64,000 nucleotides of DNA from NCBI RefSeq assembly GCF_040436345.1, contig NC_133232.1, positions 32,997,315 through 33,061,314 on the forward strand, given 5' to 3'. This DNA comes from Pagrus major. Lineage: Eukaryota > Chordata > Actinopteri > Spariformes > Sparidae. Below the pieces are notes generated by a model. That model made no database searches. It saw only the letters and a list, made by a program, of their open reading frames with translations, and was not told the DNA's origin. Below are positions 1 through 11,466 of the stretch, one piece after another. How positions within the stretch are numbered: position 1 is the stretch's first letter; the number at the start of each line of letters is the position of its first letter. A program made the position numbers and the translations under genes.

Positions 1-2613
1 GTCTCCTCAGGCAAAAGTGAGTGCCGTGCATCGACCAGGGGCTGGTCAGTGGTGGAGGTGGTAGAGTAGGAGAAGGAGGAGGTGTAGGGGGCCACGGCCA
101 GAGTACTGCCGGCTCCGACACTGGGCCCCATGCTTGAGGGATGTAAGGAGGGGCAACAGAAAGGGGAAGGGTGGAGTGTAGATTGTGCATCAGCTGACAG
201 GGAGAGTGCACAAGGGATGGAGGGAGAACAGGGTTCAGGCTCTTGCAAAGATTGCCCAATCTTTGACTCTGAGAGAGTTCTCGAGTTGGGTGCTACTTTG
301 GCGTGGAGGTCTTCGAAACTGATGCATTTTTCTGTAAGACGAGACTTCCGCAGTGAATTAGACTCATTGTGATTCGTTTCTTCTTTGTTGGTGCTATCTC
401 CTTGCAAATCTGCCTGTTTATTAAAAGTCAGTAAGTTAGAAAGAGCTGATTTAGTGGGCTGATATGACAGTGGTCCTTCTCTGACTGCTGAAATATTTTG
501 AACGAGGGACAACAACTGTTCAAACTCTGCAAAGTCTCCACTTCTGCTCTGGTGGTTTGGGCTGCCACTGCTGTTCTGTCGGGACACTCCTTTGGGTCTA
601 AAACGAGCACTAACCACACCCGGAAATGACTCCTTCTGGTCAAGCTTGCCTATTTTACCCTCTGGATTGCCATTATCATCAAAGTGCTTTTGCGTCTTTT
701 TGAAATCATCCAAACTTCTTGTTAAATCTGCTCTGGATTCAAGATCAAGTGGAACAGATGTTCCATTTTGTGGCGACGAAGCAGCCACCTCACTTCTGTT
801 CACCCTGGACGTACCGTGTGGCGTCACGTTATTCAGTTCACATCGACAATCTTGGCAATTGTCGTGGCACACCGGAGAGACTTTGCACAGTTTATTCGAT
901 GTTACCTCAAAGGAAGAGTTCATCTCAGGTATGTAGGTGTCCTTCAAAGTGAACATATCCTGAGGTGAGGTCACCGTCTCCGAATGGTAAGCGGCTATCA
1001 CTGAAGCTTCTGACGTTTGTGGGAAAGTGCCACCAAAGCTGTTGATGCCTTTGAGAGTATCAGCTACCTCAGACTGGGAAGAGCCATCCGAATCGATAAA
1101 ACCAAAATCTGAATTATTCACATTCATGTTCAGATCTCCTAAAGTTAAGGAGAAAGACACATTATTGTCGATGCATGAGGTTTCAGGCGGATCAAACTCT
1201 GTCTCCTCTTCTGGAGTGGTTGTAATTTCTGGCACCATTGCATCTGGCTTTGAGGAAGTAGTAGTAGTAGAATTAGTAGATGAGAAGTTCATGAGGTCTG
1301 CAACAGATATCTCACTATTGAGAACCATTTTTGGTTCTGAGTTCATAGATGTGATCTTGTTGCCAGATACTCCTTCGTCGTTCAGCATATCTTGTACTGT
1401 TGCATCCGGCTTCGAGGAATTAGTAACAGAAGTCGTAGATGGTAAGTTCAAAAGGTCTGCGACAGATATCTCCCTATCAAGAACCATTTTAGGTCCTGAG
1501 TTCACAGATGGGATCTTACTTCCAGAATTTTCTTCAGCATTCGCGGACAAACGATGACTGTTCACTCTGGGTTGTCCATAGTTTCCTCTACATGCACGTC
1601 CATACAAGTCTTGCTCGAACAACATCCCTCCCCAGCAGTCAGTGTCGTCTTCTAAAGGTTCGTATTTGAACTTTTTCAGCTTTTCTTCAGAGACGAATCC
1701 TGGCGATGTAATATTTGCGTAGGGTTGGGAGTTCATGCTGAGGGAGTCCGATGTCTCACTGCTCGTGTGAGGGTCTGGAGATATACTGTTTCTTTTGCTT
1801 TCTCCTTCTCTGCCACGTTGTAACGAGGCCACGCCGGTCTGTGAGAGGAGGTAGGCTTCTTTATGGACAGCTAGCTCTTGACCTCTGTGCAGCCAGCCGT
1901 CAGAGTAAAGCTCGTTCACTGGAGTTCTTACAAGTCTCCTCGGGGGCAGAGGTGGAGGCTCTTCTTCACACGTTTGCAGCTCTTGTGCGTGATTAACTGG
2001 AGGGTAACTATATCGCTGAGATGAAGTCGGACTTATCCTCGGCTGTTTGTGAGGAAGACTTCCTTTAGGTGAGTTGAGCCTACTGGAGGCGAAGGCATCA
2101 AACGAGTCATCCCATTCTCTCGCACTCCCTGACGCAGAGCAAGGGGCAGAATGGTTCGGGGAGTTAGGCGTGGCTGCTTTAGGTAGTATTGCAGGGAGCG
2201 ATATCTGTCTAGCTACCGGCCTGGGGCGCTCCCGCCTTATGGAAGTCATATTTGTGGCATTAACATCATGAGCAGGGCTGGGTGTGCAGGGCTGGGAGGG
2301 AAGGGTAGTGTAATGAAAGGGGGATGAGCTAGAAGAGGAGCAAGGTGCAAAAGGAGGGGACCTCTGTGACTCCTCAGCTACCAGCTCCTCAAAAAAGGGG
2401 TTGCATTGTGAGGAGAAAGGGTTGGAAGGGGAGAGGGGGGTCGAGGAGGGAGAGGGAGAGGGGGTGAAGGGATTGGTGTCATTGCAGTCGCCAGGTGAGA
2501 CATGACCGGAGGGGGAGGCAGCGGGAGAGGAGAACTGAGGGGCTACAGGGGAGCGAGGAGGGAGGGGAGGGGGAACATCTGAGCTGCTTTCTACCTTAGG
2601 AGAAATTTCCAGC
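1..2613 (-). CDS. rab11fip5: rab11fip5 giant exon, open to the left edge
   Basis: After acceptor TTTCCTCTACAG| (AG at 2615-2614) the reading frame stays open for 2,613 bases to position 1, with no stop. The protein is low-complexity and Ser/Pro/Thr-rich. It starts LEISPKVESSSDVPPPLPPR and carries three NPF tripeptides (residues about 549, 566 and 573) and two PPLPPR proline motifs (about residue 517 and further on). A 53-residue module is tandemly duplicated at 1526-1230. Because the frame has no stop in the window, short frames seen here on the plus strand are shadows. It corresponds to the alternatively used long exon of class I FIPs. Confidence 0.85.
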
Positions 2614-5600
2614 CTGTAGAGGAAAATAGGGCACAATAGCTTTGCTTAGTTAATGATGTGCCAGGTCACCAAATGGGGAACATCTTTCTTACACAAACAG
2701 AGAAGACAACCAAAGTATGAGCTGATATTCCACAACAAAGTGGGACATTTCTGTTATCTAGAAAACTCTAACTAACATCAGTCAGTCAAATGAAAGAATT
2801 ATGAAAACGGTAACACAAATTTTATCAAAGAAGCCAAAGCACATTTGCAACATAATCAAGCGAAAAAAATAAAATAATGCATTGTAGCCACTCAAGACAA
2901 TTCAAGATCTGCATTGGCAGCTACTCTGCTGGGTGAGCTCGTATCAACATGGAATGATTTTCTGCACATCCTTTAGCGAGAGCATTTTTCTAAACCACAG
3001 TGATGTTGCATCTTCGATAGAGAAACGTAGACGCACACTGGTGAAGGAAATGGAAATGCTGGAGTGCCATTTGTGGAAAACATATAGCGTGAGATAATGA
3101 TGAAGCATGGTTGGAAAATGGAGAAAAGTAAAATCCATTTTCAAATAAGCAGGGAGCAGAGCAAACACTGAACTCAAGCCTCCCGTGTGCCTATGGATAG
3201 AAAGTGCATTCGTCAGACACTGTGGAGCCCAGAGACGAGCCTGTAAATGACCCCAACTCACCTTGGCTTGTTCTGGGAGTCACCGGAGCCAAACCAGCCT
3301 TTGAGCCTCCCCTCAGATGTCGGAGCAGCCTGGTTCAGGTCTGACTTAGCTGGGAGGGATTCACTCCTCCCACCAGAGAATAACGTCATTCTTAGCTTCC
3401 TCCCTTTGTCAGGTGAACCCGCAGTCGAAACGGCGCCTGGCATCACTGCTTGTACGGGTTGACCCCCTATCTGAGCTTGTTGAGCCGCGGAAGACGATGC
3501 CTGAGCTTCCTTTTCATCCTCCTTTTCCTCTTTCTTCGTCTTGTCAAAGGACCAGCGTCGGCCCTCGGCAAAGGAACCTTTGTCCTCGCCTCTCTTGGTG
3601 AGGTTCTGCAGGGAGCGAGACAGCGGGGAGCACTTCTCCAGCAGGACCAGTTTGGACGGATGGGCTGCTGAGCTCTTTGGAGTGGACGGCTCAGAGTCGT
3701 AGACGTGGCTTCCATTTATACACAAGGAAGACTTGGACTGAGTCATGGTCGAACCCTTGAGAGACTCCACCGCAGGATTTGACCGAGGGAAGGCTGTTGT
3801 GATCTTGCTAGCTTCATCGCTGAAGGCTCGCTTGTGTGTGAGAACCTTTGTTGTGTGCTGGCTGGTGAGCACTGTTGGAAGGAAGGAAGACCTGGGTTAA
3901 CAAAAATGAGCTGTTCAAGTCTAGATCTTATCAGGTATATCTGAGAAAACCTTTCAGCAAACTTTTTGCTTTAATGGTAGGATCAGTGGGCACGAGACAA
4001 CATGCACGAGACAACGAGCTAACGTGTTAGTGAAAGTTTAGATGCATATCCAGCGACATTAGCGTTCATCAGGAGTCAAGTTTGTGGCTACAGGACCAAT
4101 GAAAGTCAATTTTCACTCTACTTTTAGCTTTGTTTTGTTTTCCACCTACTCTTGCAGGAAGTGACCCATCCTAAGTCCCGCCCATTTTCACTCTGTGCTC
4201 CAATAACATCTGAGCAAGCTTGATATGTTTGACGTAGTCCGTAGTTATTTACTATATAAGGGCCAAAATCAGAAGCCATACTTCTTCATACATAATCCAG
4301 GTGATGGCTGTGGGGAATGGTCTTCCTCTTGCTAGTTTTCCTTAAAGATTAACACTCTATTTTTATTTTTTATGATGTTTATTTGGATCCTAAATGGATC
4401 TTAATTTCTGGGCCCCCCACACATGTAAATAGTTTAAACCGTACCTTTTTTAGCTAAATCTGTCTCTCCATAATGGGTGTCCACTCTCACTTTGCTTGTG
4501 TAGATGGGAGAGCTGGGAGGGTCTGACAGCAGGTCCAGACTGGGTGGCGGGCCGGTGTTCTCGCTGGACGCGCTGCTCTCTGAAGCCAGTGACGAGCACG
4601 ACCTGGTGTCTGACGACTTGCGCAGCCTTCCTTTGAAGAAATCTTTCATCTTGCTCCTCTTCTCCTCTACCACCTCCACATCTGGCGGCTCCACCATCAC
4701 TCCGCCCTCCTCGCCAAACCCCTGGGATCCTGACAGGGCGGCGTATCGGCCCGGCACGATGGCAGAGGAAGACTCCATGTCCCCCCTCTTCCTCCCCGTC
4801 ACACGATCCTTCAGCTTGCCGAAAGCAGAGCGGGGTTTGTCCTTCATGGTGAGGTCGAACATGCTGGCTGTCATGTTGTTGCGAGTGAACTGGACCGTTA
4901 CCTGAAGTTCACCACGCTCCTTCTCCTTTCTCCCTGCCTTGGAGTTGAGCTTGAACCATCTGGAGCCACAGAAGAAAAAGGAGACAGTCAATCTTACATT
5001 ACTGCTTTAAATACATACAATACTTTATCTGGATATCTTCCGCGTAATGCCATCTGTTTGAAGCACAAATCAGATGCTGCATGTGTCATCTGGACAACAG
5101 AAAACATTGATTTCCTGTTGGCGGTGCTTTTCCACATATTACATAATCTGCCTGGAAATACTGCTCAGGGGATTGTGCTCAAAATCTTTAACAACAAACT
5201 GTTTTTAAACGGGCCTCAGAGCCGGATATCACAACCCAAGTTCCACCCGCCGACGTGCACGGGCTGGATAAGTCTGCATGAAGATTCAACCAATGAAATC
5301 TTCCCTCTGTTCCTGCCTCCTGAATCCTTTTGAGCGGACCAGAGAGAGTGTTGCAGAGCCAAAACTAACAGCAGGAATTCACTGAGTTTCAGTGAGCGTA
5401 GAGAGGGCGGAGAGGCCGCGATCGAAGCCAGATGTGTTGTATTGCTTTACTCTGTCCTGCTCCTCAGTGTTCATAGTGGAAATGTTTCACGTGTTACTGC
5501 TGCGTCACCTGCAGCACGACTGAGGCCTTTAGATAAAGAGTCAGAGCCGGACACATGTGAGCTAAACAAGACACAGATGAAGTTGTAACGACGCATTTAA

Positions 5601-8582
5601 TTTGTATTTAAACCCTTTAAGATCATCATGTAACGACTGCTGTGAAAACTGAATCGGTCATTCTGAATGTTGCAGAAAAGTTCAAAACATTTGTGCATCT
5701 GCAGAGTGCCATTCTGATTAATAATACAGAGAGGGGTTTCTATTATTCAGCCTCACTGCAAACCTGGGATGGACAAAATAATAGATACCACAAACTGAAC
5801 CCTCCAAAATGAGCATACAGTTGGACCAGCACCTCAGAAGGGAAGATCAGTTGCAGCAAGATGTACCTAATAAACTGGCAACTAAGTGTATGCACAGTAT
5901 ATTTCCTAGTTAAGTTTATCGATCTGAAATTAAAAATGATGATTTTAAACAGCACAATTGGTAATTGTCTTTAAAAGGAGAATATTTTGTGCATAATTTG
6001 AAGGGAAAAAGTCACAGATGTCAAGATGGATGGTTTTGTTTACAGGAGGAAAAGACCAGTCATTGTCTTTTTAGATGAAATGAGTCGGCCTTTTTCATTT
6101 TTAACAACCGTATGAGTCAGCAGAGTTCGTACCACACAGGAGAAAGTGCTGCTTCAAAATTTAAAAGGCTGCCTGTGGTTTATTTTTATTAAGATAAGTG
6201 TTAAAAAGCTTTTCCAACACAAATCTGTGTTATCGAGTCAGTAACCCACGTCTCTCCTTCACCACGTCTCTGCATCTGACTGAAATGTAACTCTCTCTGG
6301 GTGTCTTTTATTAAGTGTAACGAGATATTCTGACGAGAGATTTTGAGTTTTTGCAGTGAGCATGAAGTTCATAATAACACACGTCAGCCTCGTCTGCGAG
6401 CAACTTAACGTCAAATCCAATCAACAGTTACTGACGCATGCTAACTTCTCTCTGAGCCTCATTCACGTGGCTTCAGTGCATCATTCTGTCCTCAAAGCAG
6501 CTTTACATCTGAGGAAGCTCGTAGCGAACAGTCACATCTCCAGGAAAGCTGGTGAACTTCAGTGTCACATTATATAAATGTCATCTGAGGTTAACTGGCT
6601 CAGCCCTGATAAGATAAATCTATTTTAATGTCTCCTTTCTTATCTTTCCTTGAATGTGTTTGTTACTTTTTCTGGTTACTGCTTATAAAACACTGATTAC
6701 AGGAAGCACTGCAGGAGGAAACGGTGTCCTGTTAATCAAAAGAAAAAGAGATCTGATTATTTTTTTCTCCTCCACCATTAAATAATAAATATGGATCATA
6801 CTCAGTGCTGTTGGAGGATGTGCATTGTGCATAAAGATGGAGCCTTTCCGGCTAAAGTCATTACTCGCTCCATAGCGGATCTCATCTTGTTGGTTTGCAG
6901 TGCATTGTGGGTGCTGCTGCTGGAGCAGCCTGAAGGAGATCAGTCTGGAGGGGCAGGATTTAATGAGCCTGTGAACACTCAGGATTCAAGTTTTCTGTGT
7001 CATCCTGCAACAACATCTGGTTTCACTGAATCTTCTCCCTCTGTGTGAAGACGATCGTGACGTCAGCTGCTGAGTTTCAGCTTCTGGACGCTGATCATCA
7101 GCTGAGCGGACAAAATCATGAATGGATGAAGACGACCTGCATTCACCTGACGCTGACTGAACAACCCCACCCTCTGATTCTGAGGTACTCCTACTTTACT
7201 CTGTGTCACAGTGGAGGAGAGTAACTAAGTAGATCTACTCAAATACGATATCTGAGTACAATTTTGAGGTACTCTTACTTTACTTGAGTATTTCTATCTT
7301 ACGGTGGTAGAAAGTAACTAAGTACCATTTGAGTAGATAAAATATGGTATTTGAGTACAATTTCAAAGTACTTTTACTTCACTTGAGTATTTCTATTTTA
7401 CAGTGGTGGAAGGTAACTAAGTACATCTACGCAAGTTCTGATCCTGAGTACAATTTTGAGGTACTCTTACTTTACTTGAGTATTTCTATCTTGCAGTGGT
7501 GAAAAGTAACTAAGTGGCTTACCTTCACTCGAGTACTGTACTTAAGTACAATCTTGGAGTGAAATATTGTACTTTTACTCTACTACGTGTACTTGATAAC
7601 TGTAGTTACAAGTTACTTTGCAGAGTTCAGTCATGCATCAGAGCACAGGTTCTGATAAATGCTGAATTTCAGATCGGATTAATTACTCGTTACTTTGCAG
7701 GTGCAGATTATTAATACTTCATATGAAGGGTGTATTTTCAGAGATCCCAGCAGTATTTAAAGTAGGCTGATTGAAATTAGCTCAACCTTCACCAGGTACA
7801 ACACAATCAGTAGCCTACTTTACTTTTGGTACTTTAAAGGGGCACTACGTAGTTTTGGAGAAGAAAATCAAACTCTGAATTTTAATATTTATAATATTAA
7901 TGAGGTGATAATAAAAACTCAGATGTTTTTATGTTTTCCATAAGTGAAGATATGGTCCCAGAACACTGTTTGTTTATATTTGGCGGACCCTGCCACCTTT
8001 CTAGCCTCAACATAAAACAGTATGAAATTGTTCTGTCCTTTAAGGTAAATTCTGCACCTTTAAGTTATATTTCTGCTTCTACCTGCACCACAGTAGATCA
8101 TCTCTTTAACTCCACTTCACATCCTGGTGTGACATGAAGACCTGACACGTCTCGTGTGTCTCAGGTGTTTGTCATGCGGGCTGCATTAAAAACACGACGT
8201 ACTCATCTCTTGGACACATTCCCTCCTGAAATATCTTATCGAGAGGGATGATGGTTTGACCGAGAAACACGTCGAGACCGATGAGCACCCGGTGCATGAC
8301 GGTGAGGACCAGGTCCCCGCTCCCGTGGGGGTACGCGCTCCGGCCGCCGTCCTCCAGGATCCCCGGGAGCAGCTCGAAGCAGCACTCCTCGTTCCACTCG
8401 GGCACCTCCGCCTTCTCCACCAGCCCGGTGGTGTACTTATCCTTCCCCACCTGGATGATGGTGTAGAGGTAGCGGCTGCCGTGCTTGCCCTTGGTGCGCA
8501 GTCCTCTTGCGCGGAGGACGGTGACATTGACGTGAGTGGGCACCCATCGCTGATCATCGTCCAGATCTATCAGTGACATCAT
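1..8582 (-). CDS. rab11fip5: Rab11 family-interacting protein, class I (FIP5/Rip11-like), 3' end beyond window
   Basis: Adaptor that links Rab11 GTPases to recycling-endosome membranes. Coding exons in reading order are 8582-8203, 4959-4445, 3871-3262 and 2613-1; junction codons are GA|A, G|TG and AG|G, all in frame. Residues about 10-170 form the phospholipid-binding C2 domain typical of class I FIPs, followed by the family block QFTRNNMTASMFDLTMKDKP. THKRAFSDEASK, SSLCINGSHVY, a basic LRM.LF segment and a WFGSGDSQNKP segment favour FIP5 over FIP1 and FIP2. The start is the first ATG of a tandem ATG pair before the C2 domain. At least 1,372 codons are visible, against about 650 residues for canonical human FIP5, so this is a long isoform. 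The C-terminal Rab11/25-binding helix should lie left of position 1. Class I membership is sure; FIP5 versus a fish FIP1 paralogue is probable, recalled from family sequences. Confidence 0.85.
1209..1526 (-). repeat. rab11fip5: Tandem duplication of a 159-bp coding module
   Basis: Copy A spans 1526-1368 and copy B starts at 1367. Both begin SG(S/N)KI.S and share EISVADL and SSKPDA. I estimate about 80% nucleotide identity over the first 120 bp by eye. The shift is exactly 53 codons, so the frame is kept. The end of copy B fades into non-repeated Thr/Glu-rich sequence. Confidence 0.8.
2614..3261 (-). other. rab11fip5 intron 3
   Basis: A short intron with a GTGAGT donor and CTCTACAG acceptor. 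I see no repeat or coding segment in it. Confidence 0.8.
3262..3871 (-). CDS. rab11fip5: rab11fip5 coding exon 3
   Basis: Acceptor TTCCAACAG|TG and donor CCAAG|GTGAGT. It contains VLTHKRAFSDEASK, KSSLCINGSHVYDSEP, a Lys/Glu-rich charged run and RKLRMTLFSGGRSESLP, ending at GWFGSGDSQNKP. These blocks line up in order with FIP5 and are the main reason for that assignment. Confidence 0.88.
3872..4444 (-). other. rab11fip5 intron 2
   Basis: An intron with a GTACGG donor and a TTCCTTCCAACAG acceptor. Nothing else recognised. Confidence 0.8.
4445..4959 (-). CDS. rab11fip5: rab11fip5 coding exon 2
   Basis: Acceptor GGCTCCAG|ATGG and donor AAAAAAG|GTACGG. It encodes the last C2 strand (WFKLNSKAGRKEKERGELQV), the TRNNMTASMFDLTMKDKP block that follows the C2 domain in all class I FIPs, and a basic FFKGRLRKSSDTRS stretch with a Ser-rich tail of likely phosphorylation sites. 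Length is 515 nt, keeping phase on both sides. Confidence 0.9.
7185..7570. repeat. Teleost 'AAGTAACTAAGTA' interspersed/tandem repeat
   Basis: Four to five degenerate units of roughly 80-90 bp repeat the phrases CAGTGGTGGAAAGTAACTAAG, TTTGAGGTACTCTTACTTTA and CTTGAGTATTTCTAT. I recognise this phrase set as a common teleost interspersed repeat; here the module is locally reiterated. Confidence 0.75.
7833..8063. mobile_element. Short TIR-ended (MITE-like) element
   Basis: The left end reads CTTTAAAGGGGCACTACGTA and the right end AATTCTGCACCTTTAAG, imperfect inverted repeats of about 12-15 bp. The interior phrases GTCCCAGAACACTGTTT and GCCACCTTTCTAGC recur, partly inverted, around 17905-17985, which supports a repeat family. 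Confidence 0.5.
8203..8582 (-). CDS. rab11fip5: rab11fip5 coding exon 1 (C2 domain)
   Basis: This exon encodes 126 codons plus two bases. It begins MMSLIDLDDDQRWVPTHV and carries most of the C2 beta-sandwich (VTVLRARGL, YTIIQVGKDKY, PEWNEECCFEL, LTVMHRVLIGLDVFLGQ). The donor is read as GATGA|GTACGT, which keeps the frame into the WFKLNSK segment of exon 2. The exon is GC-rich and sits in a CpG-rich promoter region. Confidence 0.88.
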
Positions 8583-9150
8583 CTTGCACCGCTACACACT
8601 GGCTGCCTATGTGTCCTTAAGTAATAATAACAATAACAATAATAAAAATAACAATAGTTTCACTCCTGATCAGCTGATCTGGAGATCATCCCCTCTGCGC
8701 TGAGTTCCCCGCGCTGCGCAAAAGCTCCTCTGCAGAATATCTCCAACAAAGTCTCCGGAGCCTCTTCCTCTGAGGGTTTACCCGAGGTCAGCGCTCAGAC
8801 AGCAGCCCGGGCCTGTGATCCTGCACGGAGCTCCGCATGCCATTCCCAAATTCAATCAATGCAAACCAAGTTAGGCGAGCTGCGTGCTAGAAATCCACCC
8901 TCAGGTCCACGCTGCGCTCATGTCGCATCAGTGAGCGGAGCGTCCAGAGTCTGCTCATTGTGTCCACGGCCCGCCCTCCTTCCGGAGCAGCAGGCCCGCA
9001 TACAGTGAGAGAGATGCCGCAGAATTAAAGAGAAACACCCAACCGAGCCTCGATCAGAGCTCAGCGACACATGCAGGCTGGTGGAGGTGTCAGACAGCGG
9101 ACATGTGAGCGGAGCAGCGCAGCTGGACTCCCGCAGAAAATGCGCTCACT
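8583..9150 (-). promoter_or_regulatory. rab11fip5: rab11fip5 5' leader and CpG-rich promoter (putative)
   Basis: Sequence upstream of the start ATG is GC- and CpG-rich from about 8680 to 9150 and continues the CpG density of exon 1. An (AAT/AAC)n run lies at 8622-8655. No TATA box is evident. The transcription start cannot be placed from sequence alone. Confidence 0.45.
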
Positions 9151-10233
9151 GCCCAGAGTTTCTGGGCGGAACCGTGAGGGAGAAGTGAATGTTTCTGTTT
9201 TTTTCAGCTCATCCTGCTCATTTTTTGATTTCAGGAATGAGCCTTTTGTTTCCAACCAACACCTCTGACTCGATACTGAACCATATGGAGAGCAACAGCT
9301 ACAAAGCGAGCCCACAAAATTATATCTTATTAACGAGACAAATGAACTGGATCATGAAATTAATCCACAAATTAAAAATTTATAAGCAATTTATTAAAAC
9401 AGTGTTGATCAGAACCGTTGAGCCTGATCGATCTCCTCCAGGTTCTGTTATTTTGTATCTGTGTATCAGCAGATCCTCCTGGTCTCGTGGACCTGCTCCT
9501 TAGCTTAAAATGACAGCACAGCCCTTTATTGATCCTGGCTGGAGGACAGGTCCTCCTGCTGGACTACATCAGCCTCACTGTCATTCTTATAACTGCAATG
9601 CCACCTGGTGGAGATCAGAGACGAGTCAGTCTGAGAGGACTCGAGACAAAAGAGCACCAGTGTGACACAAACACAGCGCAGACTCCAGGTGGAGCTGCTG
9701 GTGGACCTCCACCTGGTTCTGTCAGGTATCTGCTGTGCTGCTGAGAAATCCATACTGAAAATAATATGATCCGACTGAAACTCACCTCATCTGTATTTGG
9801 TTGATTGAGATTCAGGTTTATCTTATAACATTTGTAGAAGCGGCTTCGTTTTTAATCACTTGTCTCTTAAGTCTGTGCAGGTGTTTTTCACAGCAGGAAC
9901 ATCTGGAAGTTAAAGGGAAAGAAAAAGGTGAAAGCTAAGCTTGATGAAAGTCAAAATTATGAGATTTAAAAATCATATTTATGAGATAAAAAGTCAAAAT
10001 TATGATTTAAAGTCAAATTTATTAGATGAAAAATTGAAATTATGAGATAAAAAGTCAAAATGTATCTCACCATTTTTAATTTTGTCTCGTTAAAACTGAT
10101 CATTCTTACTTTTGTAAGAATTACATGTTGTTGACGGACGGACAGACAGACGGACGGTCAGACAGACAGACAGACAGACAGACGGACCACAGTAGTGAAG
10201 CCTCTGAGTAAGTTTTCAGCTTCAGTGCTTCAC
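9151..10233. other. Intergenic region between bend4 3' end and rab11fip5 promoter
   Basis: No coding segment is supported. It contains a short tract around 9950-10070 in which TATGAGAT..AAAGTCAAAAT is repeated, and a (GACA/GACG)n microsatellite at 10134-10189. Confidence 0.6.
10134..10189. repeat. (GACA)n/(GACG)n microsatellite
   Basis: An imperfect tetranucleotide run, GACGGACGGACAGACAGACG and onward. Confidence 0.9.
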
Positions 10234-10808
10234 TTTATTTATTATAAATAAAAAACAACAGAAGCTCTCAGATTTGTAAAAATCCTACTGATGTTTCACA
10301 GTGTTGATAACAGCCATGTTGAGGGTAAATACAAAGAAACGCTCACATTCAGAACAGCAACACAACGACAGAATCCGACTGGTTAAGGTTTCTGTGGCAC
10401 TTTTCTACTTGGCTTGTTAAGAGAGAGAGAGACACCTCACACAATACTGTACTTTATATTACACATTTACACAGCACTGTCGACGTGGCAAACTGGCCCC
10501 TAATAAATCTGGTACATTCAAAACGTAGAAAACAGTGTCTGGAAGTGAAGCTACAGAGTACCAAAACAAATAAATACGTAGGTGAAGAATAAAAATGGTT
10601 AAAATCTGTTTAAAGACGTCTCGCTGGAGGACGAGTTCGGCCACAGAGACACGTGAAAGTGCAAAGAAGAGCATCAGAGAGAAAGAGGCGCTCGATTTTT
10701 ATCCACTTGGGTTGAAAGACAGTTATTCAGAAATGTATGTTTTGTGTTATTTCTGTGATAATGTTATGTGGAGGTCTTGAATCAAGTTTAAGGCATTATT
10801 ATGTGGCC

Positions 10809-11128
10809 TTAAAGGAGCAGTTCACCCCAAAAATGAGAAAATTAAGTCATAATCTCCTCATTCTCATGACAATGGAAAGTCGGGTGAAGTTTCGAAAGTC
10901 CACAAAACATTTCTGCAGCTTCACGGCAAAACAGTGTTACATCCTCCTCCTAAACAGCTGAAGTAGACGGGGACTTGTTTTAAAACCTAAAGAATCCACA
11001 CAGCTTGTCTGACGTGATCCAAGTCCAAGATTACACTGTTTTTTTTCTGCGAAGCTCCAGAAATGTCGGTACAGAGGTGAGTAGGTAATGACTGAATTAA
11101 AATTTTTTGGGTGAACTTCTCCTTTAAA
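10809..11128. mobile_element. MITE with 'TTAAAGGAG.AGTTCACCC' inverted ends
   Basis: The left end TTAAAGGAGCAGTTCACCCC and the right end, inverted, TTTAAAGGAGAAGTTCACCC match almost perfectly, about 320 bp apart. I know this end sequence from a very common non-autonomous teleost element. It carries no coding capacity. Confidence 0.85.
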
Positions 11129-11421
11129 CAAAAAAAAGATATAACGTTCATTCATTCTGAGTATAAAGTCCTCGAACTTATCAAATTTAGTCGGCAGTTG
11201 GACTTTTTTGTGTCGGGATGAATAAAATAATCTATGACAGAGCAAATACTTAGATTTACACAATACTGCAAACATTAGAATAAAAAAATTTTAATTATTA
11301 GAATATCGTCATTTTCTTTATGGAACAAATATAAAATTTAGAGACCTCGTGTCATGAATTCTGCAAGTAAACAGCTAGAAAAACAGTTTAGAAGTTTTAC
11401 TTGAAAGCAAATTTAATTAAA

Positions 11422-11422
<1 letters not shown>

Positions 11423-11466
<44 letters not shown>
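11423..11466. repeat. (ATT)n microsatellite
   Basis: About 14 uninterrupted TTA/ATT units within the putative bend4 3' UTR. Confidence 0.95.

Larger units (their letters stand above)
4960..8202 (-). other. rab11fip5 intron 1
   Basis: A 3.2 kb intron. It holds the ACTT-type repeat at 7185-7560 and a short inverted-repeat-ended element at 7833-8063. The remainder is AT-rich unique-looking sequence with no supported exon. Confidence 0.75.

Noticed and set aside
1027..1557. 176-codon plus-strand frame with internal repeats
   Set aside because: Antisense of the duplicated module in the rab11fip5 giant exon, which is the supported coding frame.
2944..3261. 105-codon minus frame just downstream of rab11fip5 exon 3
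   Set aside because: It lies in intron 3 after a strong GTGAGT donor. The phase joins exon 3 directly to 2613.
6791..7048. 85-codon plus frame in rab11fip5 intron 1
   Set aside because: No homology recognised, no splice context and ordinary composition; it is a chance frame.
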